NCBI RefSeq assembly: GCF_000368065.1
Contig: NZ_KB851203.1
Span: 62,001-126,000, forward strand
DNA from: Acinetobacter seifertii
GTDB taxonomy: Bacteria > Pseudomonadota > Gammaproteobacteria > Pseudomonadales > Moraxellaceae
DNA length: 64,000 bases
Direction: 5' to 3'
A model generated the notes under the pieces. The model saw only the letters and a list, made by a program, of their open reading frames with translations, was not told where the DNA came from and made no database searches. The position numbers and the translations under genes are program-made. Below are positions 1 to 8,778 of this stretch, piece by piece (position 1 is the first letter of the stretch; every line of letters starts with the position of its first letter).

Positions 1-71
1 AGTGTGATTGATAAAACGGTCACATGGAGTGGCCGAATCCAACTAAATTTCCTCAAGGATTGGAGATTAAA

Positions 72-1484
72 ATGTCACAAAACTCCACACTACAGCGGGG
101 TTTAAACACCCGCCATATTCGTTTCTTGGCATTGGGCTCAGCAATTGGAACTGGGCTTTTCTATGGTTCGGCAACTGCCATCAAAATGGCAGGGCCTTCA
201 GTATTACTTGCGTATATCGTTGCAGGGATTGCAATTTATATCGTTATGCGCGCACTGGGTGAAATGGCTGTCCATAACCCTGTCTCTGGCTCATTCAGCC
301 ACTATGCATCTCAGTACATTGGTCCATTGGCTGGTTTTACCACAGGATGGACTTACGTTTTTGAGATGGTGATTGTTGCAATTGCCGATGTCACTGCGTT
401 TGGTATTTATATGGGGTTCTGGTATCCCGATGTACCGCGGTGGATCTGGATTTTGTCTCTTATTATGTTCCTAGGCGCAATCAACCTTATTCATGTAAAA
501 GTCTTTGGTGAACTCGAATTTTGGCTTTCAATTGTCAAAGTCAGTGCCATTGTTGCCATGATTATCGGTGGTTTAGGCCTTATGTTTTATGGCTTCCATG
601 TTGATCACAGCAATGTTGTACCGGGGCTTCAAAACCTATGGATTTATGATGGTTTCATGCCGCATGGTATTGCAGGTTTAGTGGCATGTTTATCTGTAGT
701 TGTATTTGCCTTTGGCGGTATCGAAATCATTGGTTTAACTGCAGGTGAGTCACAAGACCCAAAAACCACCTTACCAAAAGCAATTAATGCTGTTCCAGTC
801 CGTATTTTACTATTCTATGTACTCACTATTTTTGTACTGATGTCGATTTTCCCATGGAACCAGATTGGTAGCCAAGGCAGTCCGTTTGTACAAATTTTTG
901 AAAACTTAGGCATTAAATCTGCTGCAAATATTTTAAACGTTGTGGTGGTAACTGCTGCAATTTCAGCAATTAACAGTGATGTATTTGGTGCAGGCCGTAT
1001 GTTGTACGGTATGGCAAATCGTGGTCAAGCACCGCAAGTGTTCAAGAAACTTTCACGTAATGGTGTGCCTTGGATGACTGTTGTGGTTATGGCTGGCGTG
1101 CTGTTAATTGGTGTGGTGCTGAACTACCTGATTCCTGAAAATGTATTTGTCATCATTGCATCAATTGCAACGTTTGCAACTGTTTGGGTATGGCTCATGA
1201 TCTTGCTTTCGCAAGTGGCAATGCGCCGTAAATTATCTACTGCTGAAATTAAGGCACTTGATTTCCCTGTATTTGGCTGGCCATATGCTCCTGCTTTCGC
1301 AATCGGGTTTATGGTGTTCATTTTAGTGATGATGGGTTACTTCCCAGACTCGCGTCCTGCAATTTATGTAGGTGCGGCATGGCTTGCTCTGTTAACCATT
1401 GCGTATCGCATTTGGGTAAAGCCGGAGCAAAGCTTGGGAAAGGAAAGTGAGCCTGTCCAGCAAAACATAGAAATGGAAAGCTAA
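72..1484 (+). CDS. hutT: APC-family amino acid permease of the hut operon (HutT/ProY-like)
   Basis: This is an inner-membrane amino acid transporter of the APC superfamily, with about twelve hydrophobic segments over 470 residues. The N-terminal signature [17 protein letters not shown] is the substrate and ion-binding helix typical of the AAT subfamily (ProY, HutT, AroP). Placement directly before hutI and hutG points to histidine uptake, which is an inference from context. I chose the ATG at 72 because GGAG lies about 8 bases upstream; an earlier in-frame start at 24 would add 16 residues unlike the family. The stop lies 51 bases before the hutI start, so the genes are probably co-transcribed from a promoter left of the window. 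Proline or another amino acid remains possible as substrate. Confidence 0.8.
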   Translation: MSQNSTLQRGLNTRHIRFLALGSAIGTGLFYGSATAIKMAGPSVLLAYIVAGIAIYIVMRALGEMAVHNPVSGSFSHYASQYIGPLAGFTTGWTYVFEMVIVAIADVTAFGIYMGFWYPDVPRWIWILSLIMFLGAINLIHVKVFGELEFWLSIVKVSAIVAMIIGGLGLMFYGFHVDHSNVVPGLQNLWIYDGFMPHGIAGLVACLSVVVFAFGGIEIIGLTAGESQDPKTTLPKAINAVPVRILLFYVLTIFVLMSIFPWNQIGSQGSPFVQIFENLGIKSAANILNVVVVTAAISAINSDVFGAGRMLYGMANRGQAPQVFKKLSRNGVPWMTVVVMAGVLLIGVVLNYLIPENVFVIIASIATFATVWVWLMILLSQVAMRRKLSTAEIKALDFPVFGWPYAPAFAIGFMVFILVMMGYFPDSRPAIYVGAAWLALLTIAYRIWVKPEQSLGKESEPVQQNIEMES

Positions 1485-1535
1485 CAAATCAACTGCCCAA
1501 TGGTTTTACTGTTGGGCAGTTTCGAGGATAGGCTA

Positions 1536-2741
1536 ATGAAAAAACTTTGGCAGAACTGCCATATTGCCACCATGCAAAATGGGCAATATTCTTATATCGA
1601 AGATGCTGCAATTGTTACCGAAGGGCATCTCATCCATTGGATTGGAAAACAACAACAACTTCCTGCCGACACTTACTCCGAAACAGTTGACTTAAATGGC
1701 GCTTGGGTAACCCCAGGTTTCATCGACTGTCATACGCATAGTGTTTTTGGTGGCAACCGTAGTGTTGAGTTTGAAAAGCGCTTAGAAGGCGTAAGTTATG
1801 CTGAAATTGCAGCGAGCGGTGGCGGTATTGCAAGTACAGTACGCGCAACGCGTGAAGCTAGCGAAGAACAATTACTTAAATCAGCCCTTAAGCGTATTCG
1901 CTGTATGCAGCAAGACGGTGTAACGACTATCGAAATTAAGTCTGGTTACGGACTCAATTATGAAAATGAACGCAAGATGTTGCGTGTGATCCGTCAAATT
2001 GGTGAAAAATTACCGATGACGGTAAAAAGCACCTGTTTGGCTGCTCATGCTTTACCGCCAGAATACAAAGATCAAAGCGATGCTTATATTGAGCATATTT
2101 GTACAGAAATGCTGCCTAAATTGCATGCTGAAGGTTTAGTCGATGCTGTAGATGCGTTCTGCGAGCATTTGGCATTTTCACCCGCTCAGGTTGAACGTGT
2201 TTTTAAAACGGCACAATCATTGGGCCTACCCGTTAAGCTTCATGCTGAACAGCTTTCATCGCTAGGTGGTTCAAGCTTGGCAGCGCGTTATCATGCTTTG
2301 TCAGCCGACCATTTAGAGTACATGACCGAAGATGATGTCAAAGCTATGGCAGAGTCGGGTACGGTTGCTGTGTTATTGCCGGGTGCCTTTTACCTATTAC
2401 GTGAAACACAATACCCACCGATTGAAAGCCTGATTAAGCATGGCGTGCGTATTGCGCTCTCGAGTGATTTAAATCCGGGTACATCTCCTGCACTTTCTGT
2501 ACGTTTAATGCTGAATATGGGCAGTACGCTCTTCCGTTTAACGCCTGAGCAAGCATTAGCGGGTGTCACCATTCATGCGGCACAAGCGCTGGGTTTAGAG
2601 CAAACGCACGGCAGTTTAGAGCAAGGTAAAGTCGCTGACTTTGTGGCTTGGGATATTGAGCATCCATCTGAAATTGTTTACTGGCTTGGCGGAGATTTGC
2701 CTAAGCGAGTCGTTCAGCATGGACAAGAAGTTATTTTTTAA
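1536..2741 (+). CDS. hutI: Imidazolonepropionase
   Basis: The enzyme hydrolyses 4-imidazolone-5-propanoate to N-formimidoyl-L-glutamate, the third step of histidine degradation, in the cytoplasm. The 401-residue protein matches the family length. It has the amidohydrolase metal motif HTH near residue 66 (in [13 protein letters not shown]), a further metal histidine in KLHAEQ, and the late aspartate in ALSSDLNPG. The ATG at 1536 is preferred: GAGG lies just upstream and the protein then begins at the usual family position, whereas an upstream start at 1500 only adds leader-like residues. hutG follows after 10 bases, so the two are clearly one operon. Confidence 0.95.
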   Translation: MKKLWQNCHIATMQNGQYSYIEDAAIVTEGHLIHWIGKQQQLPADTYSETVDLNGAWVTPGFIDCHTHSVFGGNRSVEFEKRLEGVSYAEIAASGGGIASTVRATREASEEQLLKSALKRIRCMQQDGVTTIEIKSGYGLNYENERKMLRVIRQIGEKLPMTVKSTCLAAHALPPEYKDQSDAYIEHICTEMLPKLHAEGLVDAVDAFCEHLAFSPAQVERVFKTAQSLGLPVKLHAEQLSSLGGSSLAARYHALSADHLEYMTEDDVKAMAESGTVAVLLPGAFYLLRETQYPPIESLIKHGVRIALSSDLNPGTSPALSVRLMLNMGSTLFRLTPEQALAGVTIHAAQALGLEQTHGSLEQGKVADFVAWDIEHPSEIVYWLGGDLPKRVVQHGQEVIF

Positions 2742-2751
2742 ACGGTGTCAT

Positions 2752-3672
2752 ATGAATCACACATTTAAATGGCAAGGCCGACATGATGGCGAGGGTGAAG
2801 CACATCAACGTATTCACCATATTATAAATAAAACACAACATGCCGAATTTGCCCTGATTGGTTTTAGCTCTGATGAAGGCGTGAAACGTAACAAAGGCCG
2901 AGTTGGTGCTGCCGATGCGCCAGATGCGATTCGTACACAACTGGCTAACTTACCGATTCATCGCCCAGTGAGTCTGGTCGATTTGGGTACAGTGACTTGT
3001 GAATATGAGAATTTAGAGCAAGCACAAAGCGAGTTAGCTGAACAAGTCGCAAACAACCTGCAAAATGGTTTAAAGCCGATTGTGTTGGGCGGTGGGCATG
3101 AAGTTGCATTTGGTAGCTTTAGTGGTCTGTTCCAATATGTACAAGCCCACGCGCCAGATAAAAAAATAGGCATTATTAATTTTGATGCCCATTTTGATTT
3201 GCGTGAAGCAGAGCATGCCACCTCTGGCACACCTTTTTTACAAGCAGCAAGGCTTTCAGAACAGCATCAAAAACAATTTAATTATTTATGTATTGGGGTT
3301 GCCAACCATGCCAATACTAAAGTTTTGTTTGATACGGCCGATGCTTTAAATTGTTCATATTTACGCGATCATGAGGTTAATATTTTTAACCTAAACAACG
3401 TGCTTGCAGCGGTAGATGCTTTTATTGAAAAAGTAGATTGCCTGTACGTTACGATTGATTTAGATGTCTTCGCGGCTGCGGTTGCACCGGGGGTCAGTGC
3501 GCCAGCCGTAAAAGGAATTGATTTAGCCACTTTTGAAGCAATTTTTAAGCATATTCAAGAGACTGGCAAAATCAAACTTTTAGATATTGCCGAGTGCAAT
3601 CCAAAATTTGATTTGGACAATCGAACAGCAAAACTGGCTGCCTATATTGTTTATCAATATTTGTTTTCTTGA
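2752..3672 (+). CDS. hutG: Formimidoylglutamase
   Basis: This arginase/agmatinase-superfamily enzyme splits N-formimidoylglutamate into glutamate and formamide, the last step of the short hut pathway. Manganese ligand motifs are visible in order: GGGHE, NFDAHFDLR and TIDLDVFAAAVAPG. The protein is 306 residues from the ATG at 2752, which sits 10 bases after the hutI stop. In-frame starts inside hutI are rejected because they would add an unrelated 37-residue extension. A rho-independent terminator follows at 3697-3733, closing the operon. Confidence 0.95.
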   Translation: MNHTFKWQGRHDGEGEAHQRIHHIINKTQHAEFALIGFSSDEGVKRNKGRVGAADAPDAIRTQLANLPIHRPVSLVDLGTVTCEYENLEQAQSELAEQVANNLQNGLKPIVLGGGHEVAFGSFSGLFQYVQAHAPDKKIGIINFDAHFDLREAEHATSGTPFLQAARLSEQHQKQFNYLCIGVANHANTKVLFDTADALNCSYLRDHEVNIFNLNNVLAAVDAFIEKVDCLYVTIDLDVFAAAVAPGVSAPAVKGIDLATFEAIFKHIQETGKIKLLDIAECNPKFDLDNRTAKLAAYIVYQYLFS

Positions 3673-3696
3673 GAAACAATTTTTAATGTAGAAATG

Positions 3697-3735
3697 AAAA
3701 AGTGCACTGAGATCGCTCATGTGCGCTTTTTTTGA
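3697..3735 (+). terminator. Terminator of the hut operon
   Basis: An interrupted inverted repeat (AAAAGTGCAC, TGAG / CTCA, GTGCGCTTTT) with one mismatch is followed by seven T residues. It lies 25 bases after the hutG stop. The rest of 3736-3925 is AT-rich and shows no gene; it presumably holds the promoter of the DUF885 gene. Confidence 0.75.
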
Positions 3736-3925
3736 CTTTCTGGTAAATTAAAGTCAAATATGGAATATAGATAGCAACTATAAATAATTTAATTAAAAAG
3801 AAAATTAATTTATAAAATCATTGAGTTAAAAAAATACTCGATTTTTACACTATTTTATAGGCTGCTTGGCACGTAATTTGTTTTGTCTATATTTTAAACT
3901 TCGTTAAATATGTTTGGATAATTAA

Positions 3926-5752
3926 ATGAAAAACAGAACCTTACATTTTGCTTGTATCAGTGTTTTATTTTGGATGTCTCATTCGTCTAATGCTACAACC
4001 CCCGAAATAAGTACAAATACCACCGAAAAATCACAAGCTAAACAAAACAGTAATGTCTCTGCTCGGGTGAAAGCTTTAAATCAGCTTTTACAAGAACAAT
4101 GGGAATATACTTTGAAAAATAATCCTGAAACTGCCACGACATTAGGCGATTTACGCTACAACGATCGATGGACCGAGTCTTCAAAAAATCAAATTGAGAA
4201 AGATAAAAAAACTACTCAAAATTTTTTAAAACGTTTTGAAGCAATCGATAGCACAGGATTTTCAGCAACAGATCAATTAAATAAAGATTTAATGATTTAT
4301 CAGTTAAAAGAGACACTTAAAAGTTATGATTTGAAACTCTATGAGATGCCTTTCAATCAAATGTGGGGGCTACATTTACAATTTCCGGGATTTATTAGTT
4401 CGATTCCCTTTGATAATGCTAAACAATATCAAGACTATATTGCTCGTTTAAAACAAATTCCTCTTATTCTTGATCAAGGTATTCAGTTAGCGAAACAAGG
4501 GCAAAAAGATGGTTTGATGCCACCGAAATATTTAATTGAAAAAGTGGCAAAGCAAATTAATAGCATTGCAACTCCAGCAGGGAAAGACAGTGTATTTGCT
4601 TCTCCATTAAAGCAATTTCCAAACAACATTTCGAAAGCAGAACAAGAGCGTTTAAGCCGCGAAATCCTACAGGCCATAGATCAGCAAGTTCGCCCCGCTT
4701 ATCAAAAACTCGGTACATTTATTCAGAAAGATTACTTACCCCATGGACGACAACATGAGGGTATATGGAGCTTGCCAAACGGTGACGAGCTTTATCGTTT
4801 TTATGTAGAAAATAATACGACCACACTAGAGAGCCCAGAAACTATTCATCAGCTTGGGTTAAAAGAAGTTGCTCGTATAGAAGCGGAAATGCTGAAAATT
4901 GCTAAAGCACAAGGTTTTAATGACCTAAAAAGTTTCCAACAATCCTTAAAAACAAATCCCGCTGTTTTCCCAAAATCTCGTGAAGAAATTTTAGAGATTT
5001 ATCGCGGGTATATTGCCCAAATGCAACCGGAGTTGCCGAAGCTATTTGGCTTATTACCCAAAAATAAAGTCGAAGTTTTACCTGTAGAGCAATATCGAGA
5101 AAAAGAAGCGGCAGGAGCGGAGTATCACCAAGGAACACCTGATGGTTCACGTCCCGGACAAGTGTATGTAAATACGGGGGACTTCTCTGAACGTTCCAAA
5201 ATATCAATGGAAGCGACTGCTTACCATGAGGCAATTCCCGGCCACCATATGCAGATTGATATTGCCCAAAACCTGCCAAATTTGCCGATGTTCCGAAAGC
5301 AGCCTAACCACACTGCCTATATAGAAGGATGGGCACTTTACGCAGAGCAACTGGGTAAAGACGTTGGTTTCTATAAAGACCCACTTTCAGACTATGGACG
5401 ACTCTCGAGTGAGTTGTTCCGTGCTTGTCGTTTAGTGGTGGACACTGGCGTACATTATAAAAAGTGGACACGCCAACAAATGATTGATTTTATGCGCGAA
5501 CACTCAGCTTTAGATGAACCTGATATTCAGGCAGAGGCAGACCGCTATATTGCTATTCCTGCCCAAGCATTGGCATACAAAATGGGCCAACTCAAAATTT
5601 TAGAGTTACGGGAGCTTGCGAAACAGGAGCTTGGAGACCGTTTTGATATCAAAGCGTTCCATGACATGATCTTAAATGCAGGAACACTGCCTTTAAATAT
5701 ACTCGATGCCCGTATTAAAAATTGGATAAAGGAACAAAAAGCGGCAGCTTAA
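3926..5752 (+). CDS. Secreted DUF885 metallo-hydrolase family protein
   Basis: A 608-residue protein with an N-terminal signal peptide (hydrophobic residues about 7-23, ending SSNA). It belongs to the DUF885 family, whose members are predicted zinc peptidases. The family motif HEAIPGHH is visible near residue 434, in TAYHEAIPGHHMQ, and provides the likely metal ligands. A conserved GW-A-YAEQLG stretch follows in the C-terminal half. The location is probably periplasmic or surface, inferred from the signal. The substrate is unknown; family members have been proposed as peptidases. It stands alone, with a terminator before it and a weak one after it. Confidence 0.8.
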   Translation: MKNRTLHFACISVLFWMSHSSNATTPEISTNTTEKSQAKQNSNVSARVKALNQLLQEQWEYTLKNNPETATTLGDLRYNDRWTESSKNQIEKDKKTTQNFLKRFEAIDSTGFSATDQLNKDLMIYQLKETLKSYDLKLYEMPFNQMWGLHLQFPGFISSIPFDNAKQYQDYIARLKQIPLILDQGIQLAKQGQKDGLMPPKYLIEKVAKQINSIATPAGKDSVFASPLKQFPNNISKAEQERLSREILQAIDQQVRPAYQKLGTFIQKDYLPHGRQHEGIWSLPNGDELYRFYVENNTTTLESPETIHQLGLKEVARIEAEMLKIAKAQGFNDLKSFQQSLKTNPAVFPKSREEILEIYRGYIAQMQPELPKLFGLLPKNKVEVLPVEQYREKEAAGAEYHQGTPDGSRPGQVYVNTGDFSERSKISMEATAYHEAIPGHHMQIDIAQNLPNLPMFRKQPNHTAYIEGWALYAEQLGKDVGFYKDPLSDYGRLSSELFRACRLVVDTGVHYKKWTRQQMIDFMREHSALDEPDIQAEADRYIAIPAQALAYKMGQLKILELRELAKQELGDRFDIKAFHDMILNAGTLPLNILDARIKNWIKEQKAAA

Positions 5753-5772
5753 AATAAAATCCGAAATTTAGG

Positions 5773-5797
5773 TCAGGTCCTCGTTGGGCCTGATTTA
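5773..5797 (+). terminator. Possible weak terminator after the DUF885 gene
   Basis: Inverted repeat TCAGGTCC / GGGCCTGA with one G-T pair and a short loop, followed by only three T residues and then A residues. It lies 20 bases after the stop codon. The poor T-tract makes termination uncertain. Confidence 0.4.
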
Positions 5798-5851
5798 AAA
5801 ATGTATAAAAAACATAATATAATAATGAAAAATATACTTTTGAAATTAGAA

Positions 5852-6490
5852 ATGGAAAAAACCTTAAAACAATATCAAGCGATTATTTTTGATTTAGATG
5901 GCACTTTAGTCGATTCCTTTCATTTTTTTCTAAACGTTTTAAATCAACTTTCCGCAAAGTATAAGTTTAAAACGGTAAGCCTTCACGAAGTTGAGTACTA
6001 CAAACAACTTACGCCTAGAGAAATTATGAAAGAGATGAATGTTTCTCGGTGGAAACTGCCTTGGATTGCGAAAGACTTTATTCGGTTAATGAAAGAAAGA
6101 GATGAAGAAATTCATTTGTTTGAAGGTATGCGTGACAACCTAATTGAACTGCATAAGCAGGGATATACGCTCGCAATTATTACCTCGAACTCTAAAGAAA
6201 ACTGTCAAAATGTACTGGGTGAAGAACTCTGTGAGCTTTTTAGCCATATTGATGGCGGCTCGTCTATATTTGGCAAAGCGAAGCGAATAAAGCGTGTTCT
6301 CAACATTTTGGACGTAAGTAAGAACCATGCCATTTATGTCGGCGACCAAACCACTGACGGTGAAGCCGCGCATAAAGCAGGTATTGATTTTGCTGCGGTA
6401 GGTTGGGGCTATACATCGGTCGAAAAATTAAAAACCATTCAGCCCAAAGTCCTGCTTAATGACTTGGCAACCATGAAAGAATTTTTCTAA
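5852..6490 (+). CDS. HAD-superfamily hydrolase (phosphoglycolate phosphatase-like)
   Basis: The 212-residue protein has all HAD motifs: motif I DLDGTLVDS with the catalytic aspartate, motif II IITSN, a lysine in FGKAKR, and motif IV GDQTTDGEAA. The helical cap between motifs I and II places it in subclass C1, like Gph or pyrophosphatase PpaX. The exact substrate cannot be told. Starts at 5801 and 5825 are also possible, but no clear ribosome site supports any of the three; 5852 puts motif I at the usual distance from the N terminus. murI starts 23 bases after the stop, so the two may be co-transcribed. Confidence 0.8.
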   Translation: MEKTLKQYQAIIFDLDGTLVDSFHFFLNVLNQLSAKYKFKTVSLHEVEYYKQLTPREIMKEMNVSRWKLPWIAKDFIRLMKERDEEIHLFEGMRDNLIELHKQGYTLAIITSNSKENCQNVLGEELCELFSHIDGGSSIFGKAKRIKRVLNILDVSKNHAIYVGDQTTDGEAAHKAGIDFAAVGWGYTSVEKLKTIQPKVLLNDLATMKEFF

Positions 6491-6513
6491 ATTTATGAAA
6501 TGCAGGATAAACC

Positions 6514-7311
6514 ATGAATAATAATAACCCGATTGGGATGATTGACTCTGGTTTAGGCGGGTTGTCTCTCTTTAAGCATATTCGGCAGGCGCTTCCGAAT
6601 GAAGACATTATCTATTTCGCCGACTCGAAATATGTGCCGTATGGAGACAAAGAAAGCGACTGGATTGTTTCACGAACCACGCATTTAATTTCAAACTTAG
6701 TTGCTCAGGGTAAATGCAAAGCGATCGTGATTGCTTGTAACACCATGACGGCCGTAGCGATTGAAACCATTAGAGCGCAAATTAATGTGCCGCTTATTGC
6801 TATAGAACCAGCGGTAAAACCCGCTGTGGCAATGACCATGAGCAAGCATATTGCTGTTTTGGCAACTGCCACCACGGTGAGGGGTAAAAACTTAAAAAGT
6901 TTAATTGAAACGTATGCGCAAGATATTAAAGTGTCTTTGGTGCCGTGTATTGGCTTAGCCGAAAAAATTGAAACGGGTAAAGCACATACCGCGGAGGTTA
7001 AAGATTATTTAAAAAATATTTTGGCACCGTTGGTCGAGCAAAAAGTCGATACGATTATTTTAGGATGCACACACTATCCATTTGTCTCAGACACGATTCA
7101 GGAAATTGTAGGTGGTAATATTCAAATTATTGAGCCTTCCGAAGCTGTAACAGCGCAATTAATTCGGCAGCTTAATCAATATCATTTAAGTTCTGAAAGT
7201 CCAAATGAGGGGAACCATATTATTTGGACCAGTTCAGACCCGTTGGAAGTTGCGGATGTTACTTTTTCTTTGTTAGGTAAGCATTTACCCGTAGAAACTA
7301 CTGATTTTTAA
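6514..7311 (+). CDS. murI: Glutamate racemase
   Basis: Interconverts L- and D-glutamate for peptidoglycan. The protein is 265 residues and contains the active-site set: GMIDSGLGG with the N-terminal aspartate, the first catalytic cysteine in VIACNTMTA and the second in LGCTHYPF. A ribosome site (GCAGGAT) precedes the ATG. The 3' end overlaps, on the opposite strand, the tail of a LysE-type relic. Many Acinetobacter carry murI in this context; whether the genome has a second racemase cannot be seen here. Confidence 0.92.
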   Translation: MNNNNPIGMIDSGLGGLSLFKHIRQALPNEDIIYFADSKYVPYGDKESDWIVSRTTHLISNLVAQGKCKAIVIACNTMTAVAIETIRAQINVPLIAIEPAVKPAVAMTMSKHIAVLATATTVRGKNLKSLIETYAQDIKVSLVPCIGLAEKIETGKAHTAEVKDYLKNILAPLVEQKVDTIILGCTHYPFVSDTIQEIVGGNIQIIEPSEAVTAQLIRQLNQYHLSSESPNEGNHIIWTSSDPLEVADVTFSLLGKHLPVETTDF

Positions 7312-7455
7312 AGCCAAGAAAAACGCCTAGCCCCATAAAAATGAGTCCACCCATCACTGACATAGATTTTTGGGGCTTCTTCGATTTAATTAATTTTTGG
7401 CTAATATAATTGGCTAAAAACACACAGACCACATCAGCAGAAACAAGCGGTTTAG
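7298..7455 (-). pseudogene. Relic of a LysE/RhtB-family exporter (C-terminal about 50 residues)
   Basis: Reading the minus strand gives an open C-terminal fragment containing ADVVCVFLANYIS, a basic loop KLIKSKKPQKS, and the hydrophobic end MGGLIFMGLGVFLG before a TAG stop at 7300-7298. This is the final cytoplasmic loop and transmembrane helix expected of a LysE-type amino acid exporter. There is no start and the frame closes upstream near 7470, so the gene has lost its 5' three quarters. The stop overlaps the murI 3' end. The breakpoint lies between about 7450 and 7480, beside the foreign GNAT/Tn7 region. Confidence 0.6.
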
Positions 7456-7634
7456 ATGTAGTAATTGTTAGTTTCTAAATCTTGAGATGAGTTGAAGACT
7501 AGTTTTGAATGGGGTTTGCTTTATAGTCATTCTGATAGTTAAATATGAAGAAAAATTCATTTCAATTCACTATCTATTCATGCATTAGTTTGTTCCTTAA
7601 TTAAATTTAAACACATAAAAGTTTGAGATATGAC
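7456..7634. other. Intergenic segment between LysE relic and GNAT gene
   Basis: AT-rich sequence with no credible open frame. It marks the switch from core genome to accessory DNA and probably contains the GNAT promoter. I searched by eye for a second Tn7-type terminus (TGTG followed by ACAAT/ACATT repeats) here and found none. Confidence 0.4.
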
Positions 7635-8132
7635 ATGTGTCAAAACTTAGGTGAAGTTGTAGTCCGTCATACTACAGAGAATGACTGGGAAATTTTGAAA
7701 ATGGTTCGCCTACAGTCACTACTCGATAGTCCTCATGCTTTTTCAGTGACATATGCGGATGCTTTGAAATATAGTGAGGCAGATTGGCGTGCTCGTGCTT
7801 CTGGCCGTTCTCAATATCAATATATTCTAGCGATGCAAAGAACTCGAGCGATTGGTATTGTTGGTGGTATAGCAGATGCAGCACTTGAATTTAATGTCAT
7901 CGCTATGTGGGTCAATCCAGAGTTTCGTGGCAGTGATATTGCCAATATGCTTATTTCTGCGATTAAGGAGTTTGCCAGTTCCCAAGGGCATAATAGAGTT
8001 GTGTTAAGTGTAACTTCACATAATTTGCGAGCAATAAATTTTTATTCTCGACATGGTTTTATAAGAGCTGATTGCGAGTCTTTGTCGTTGAATTTTGGCG
8101 ATATAAATCCAAAAATGGAATGTTTACTTTAA
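7635..8132 (+). CDS. GNAT-family N-acetyltransferase
   Basis: A 165-residue GCN5-related acetyltransferase. The acetyl-CoA pyrophosphate loop is recognisable in VNPEFRGSDIANML, followed by the motif B region TSHNLRAINFYSRHGFI, which is typical of small-molecule or protein N-acetyltransferases. The substrate is unknown. The ATG at 7635 is preferred over the TTG at 7623; neither has a strong ribosome site. The gene ends 28 bases before the left end of the Tn7-like element, so it lies outside the transposon but inside the disturbed junction. It may be cargo left from an earlier insertion. Confidence 0.75.
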   Translation: MCQNLGEVVVRHTTENDWEILKMVRLQSLLDSPHAFSVTYADALKYSEADWRARASGRSQYQYILAMQRTRAIGIVGGIADAALEFNVIAMWVNPEFRGSDIANMLISAIKEFASSQGHNRVVLSVTSHNLRAINFYSRHGFIRADCESLSLNFGDINPKMECLL

Positions 8133-8159
8133 GTAATATCGTATGAGAGTGTACAGAAC

Positions 8160-8303
8160 TGTGTTTGAACAATAAAGTTGTAAACTTGTGGTCTAATAAA
8201 ATCAATAAGTTAAAAATTTCATAAAATTAAATTTTTACATTAAAGTCTTAAACTTAGTTCAAGACTTTATTTTTTCATTTAACATTATAGTTATAAACTA
8301 CAG
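8160..8303 (+). repeat. Left end of Tn7-like element with three TnsB-type sites
   Basis: The terminus TGTGTTTGA starts at 8160. Three direct repeats of about 21 bp follow at 8169-8188 (ACAATAAAGTTGTAAACTTG), 8237-8257 (ACATTAAAGTC...AAACTTAG) and 8282-8303 (ACATTATAGTT...AAACTACAG), sharing the form ACAWTAWAGTYNTAAACT. They are separated by 48 and 24 bases, as in the Tn7 left end. Confidence 0.9.
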
Positions 8304-8317
8304 GGTTTAATTTTTGC

Positions 8318-8776
8318 TTAGTATTGAAATCCACAAAAACGCAAATAGTTTATGAAAGTATAAAATCTTCGTTCAGCTGTGTTTTGCTCTCCAGGGTATA
8401 AATTAATAAACCACTGTTTTAATTGGCTTTGAGATGGAGGAGGTGTTTGACTTTGGGTAAACTGGATGGCAGCGGCGAATACTGGCAAGTTTCGAATAGC
8501 TGAATCCATATATTGATCTTGTTGCGACTTATTGAAAGTAACAAAATTTTGCCCAATAGGAGTCAAAATAGTATGGTTATTTCTAATTAACTCGACTAAT
8601 CCCAGCTTTTCAGCAGCTAATCTATAGTAACGTCCTTGACGTCCATTTGAATCAACCCCGATATAATTTTCCATAGCATCATCAGTATGGTGTCCATTAT
8701 GTACGGCAAAGGGAACTAACATTACTTTTTCAATATCATCAGCTTGCAGAAAATTACTTGTATCTATAACTGTCAC
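8318..8776 (-). CDS. Small protein resembling a detached type IIS restriction-enzyme recognition domain
   Basis: A 152-residue soluble protein with no signal or membrane segment. The stretch GRYYRLAAEKLGLVELI, then TILTPIGQNF, then AIRNLPVF has the winged-helix pattern seen in the FokI recognition region (LGFIEY...ITDVG...AISSYPP). That is my comparison by memory, not a search. No nuclease motif is present, and only 158 bases separate the stop from the transposon end, so a cleavage domain cannot follow. It starts 2 bases after the methyltransferase stop and is surely translated with it. It could be a remnant endonuclease, a specificity partner of the methyltransferase, or a regulator. Confidence 0.5.
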   Translation of the reverse strand: MTVIDTSNFLQADDIEKVMLVPFAVHNGHHTDDAMENYIGVDSNGRQGRYYRLAAEKLGLVELIRNNHTILTPIGQNFVTFNKSQQDQYMDSAIRNLPVFAAAIQFTQSQTPPPSQSQLKQWFINLYPGEQNTAERRFYTFINYLRFCGFQY

Positions 8777-8778
8777 GT

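Noticed and set aside
4917-5279. A 120-codon open frame opposite the DUF885 gene
   Set aside because: It has no family features and lies antisense within a well-supported gene; a shadow frame.
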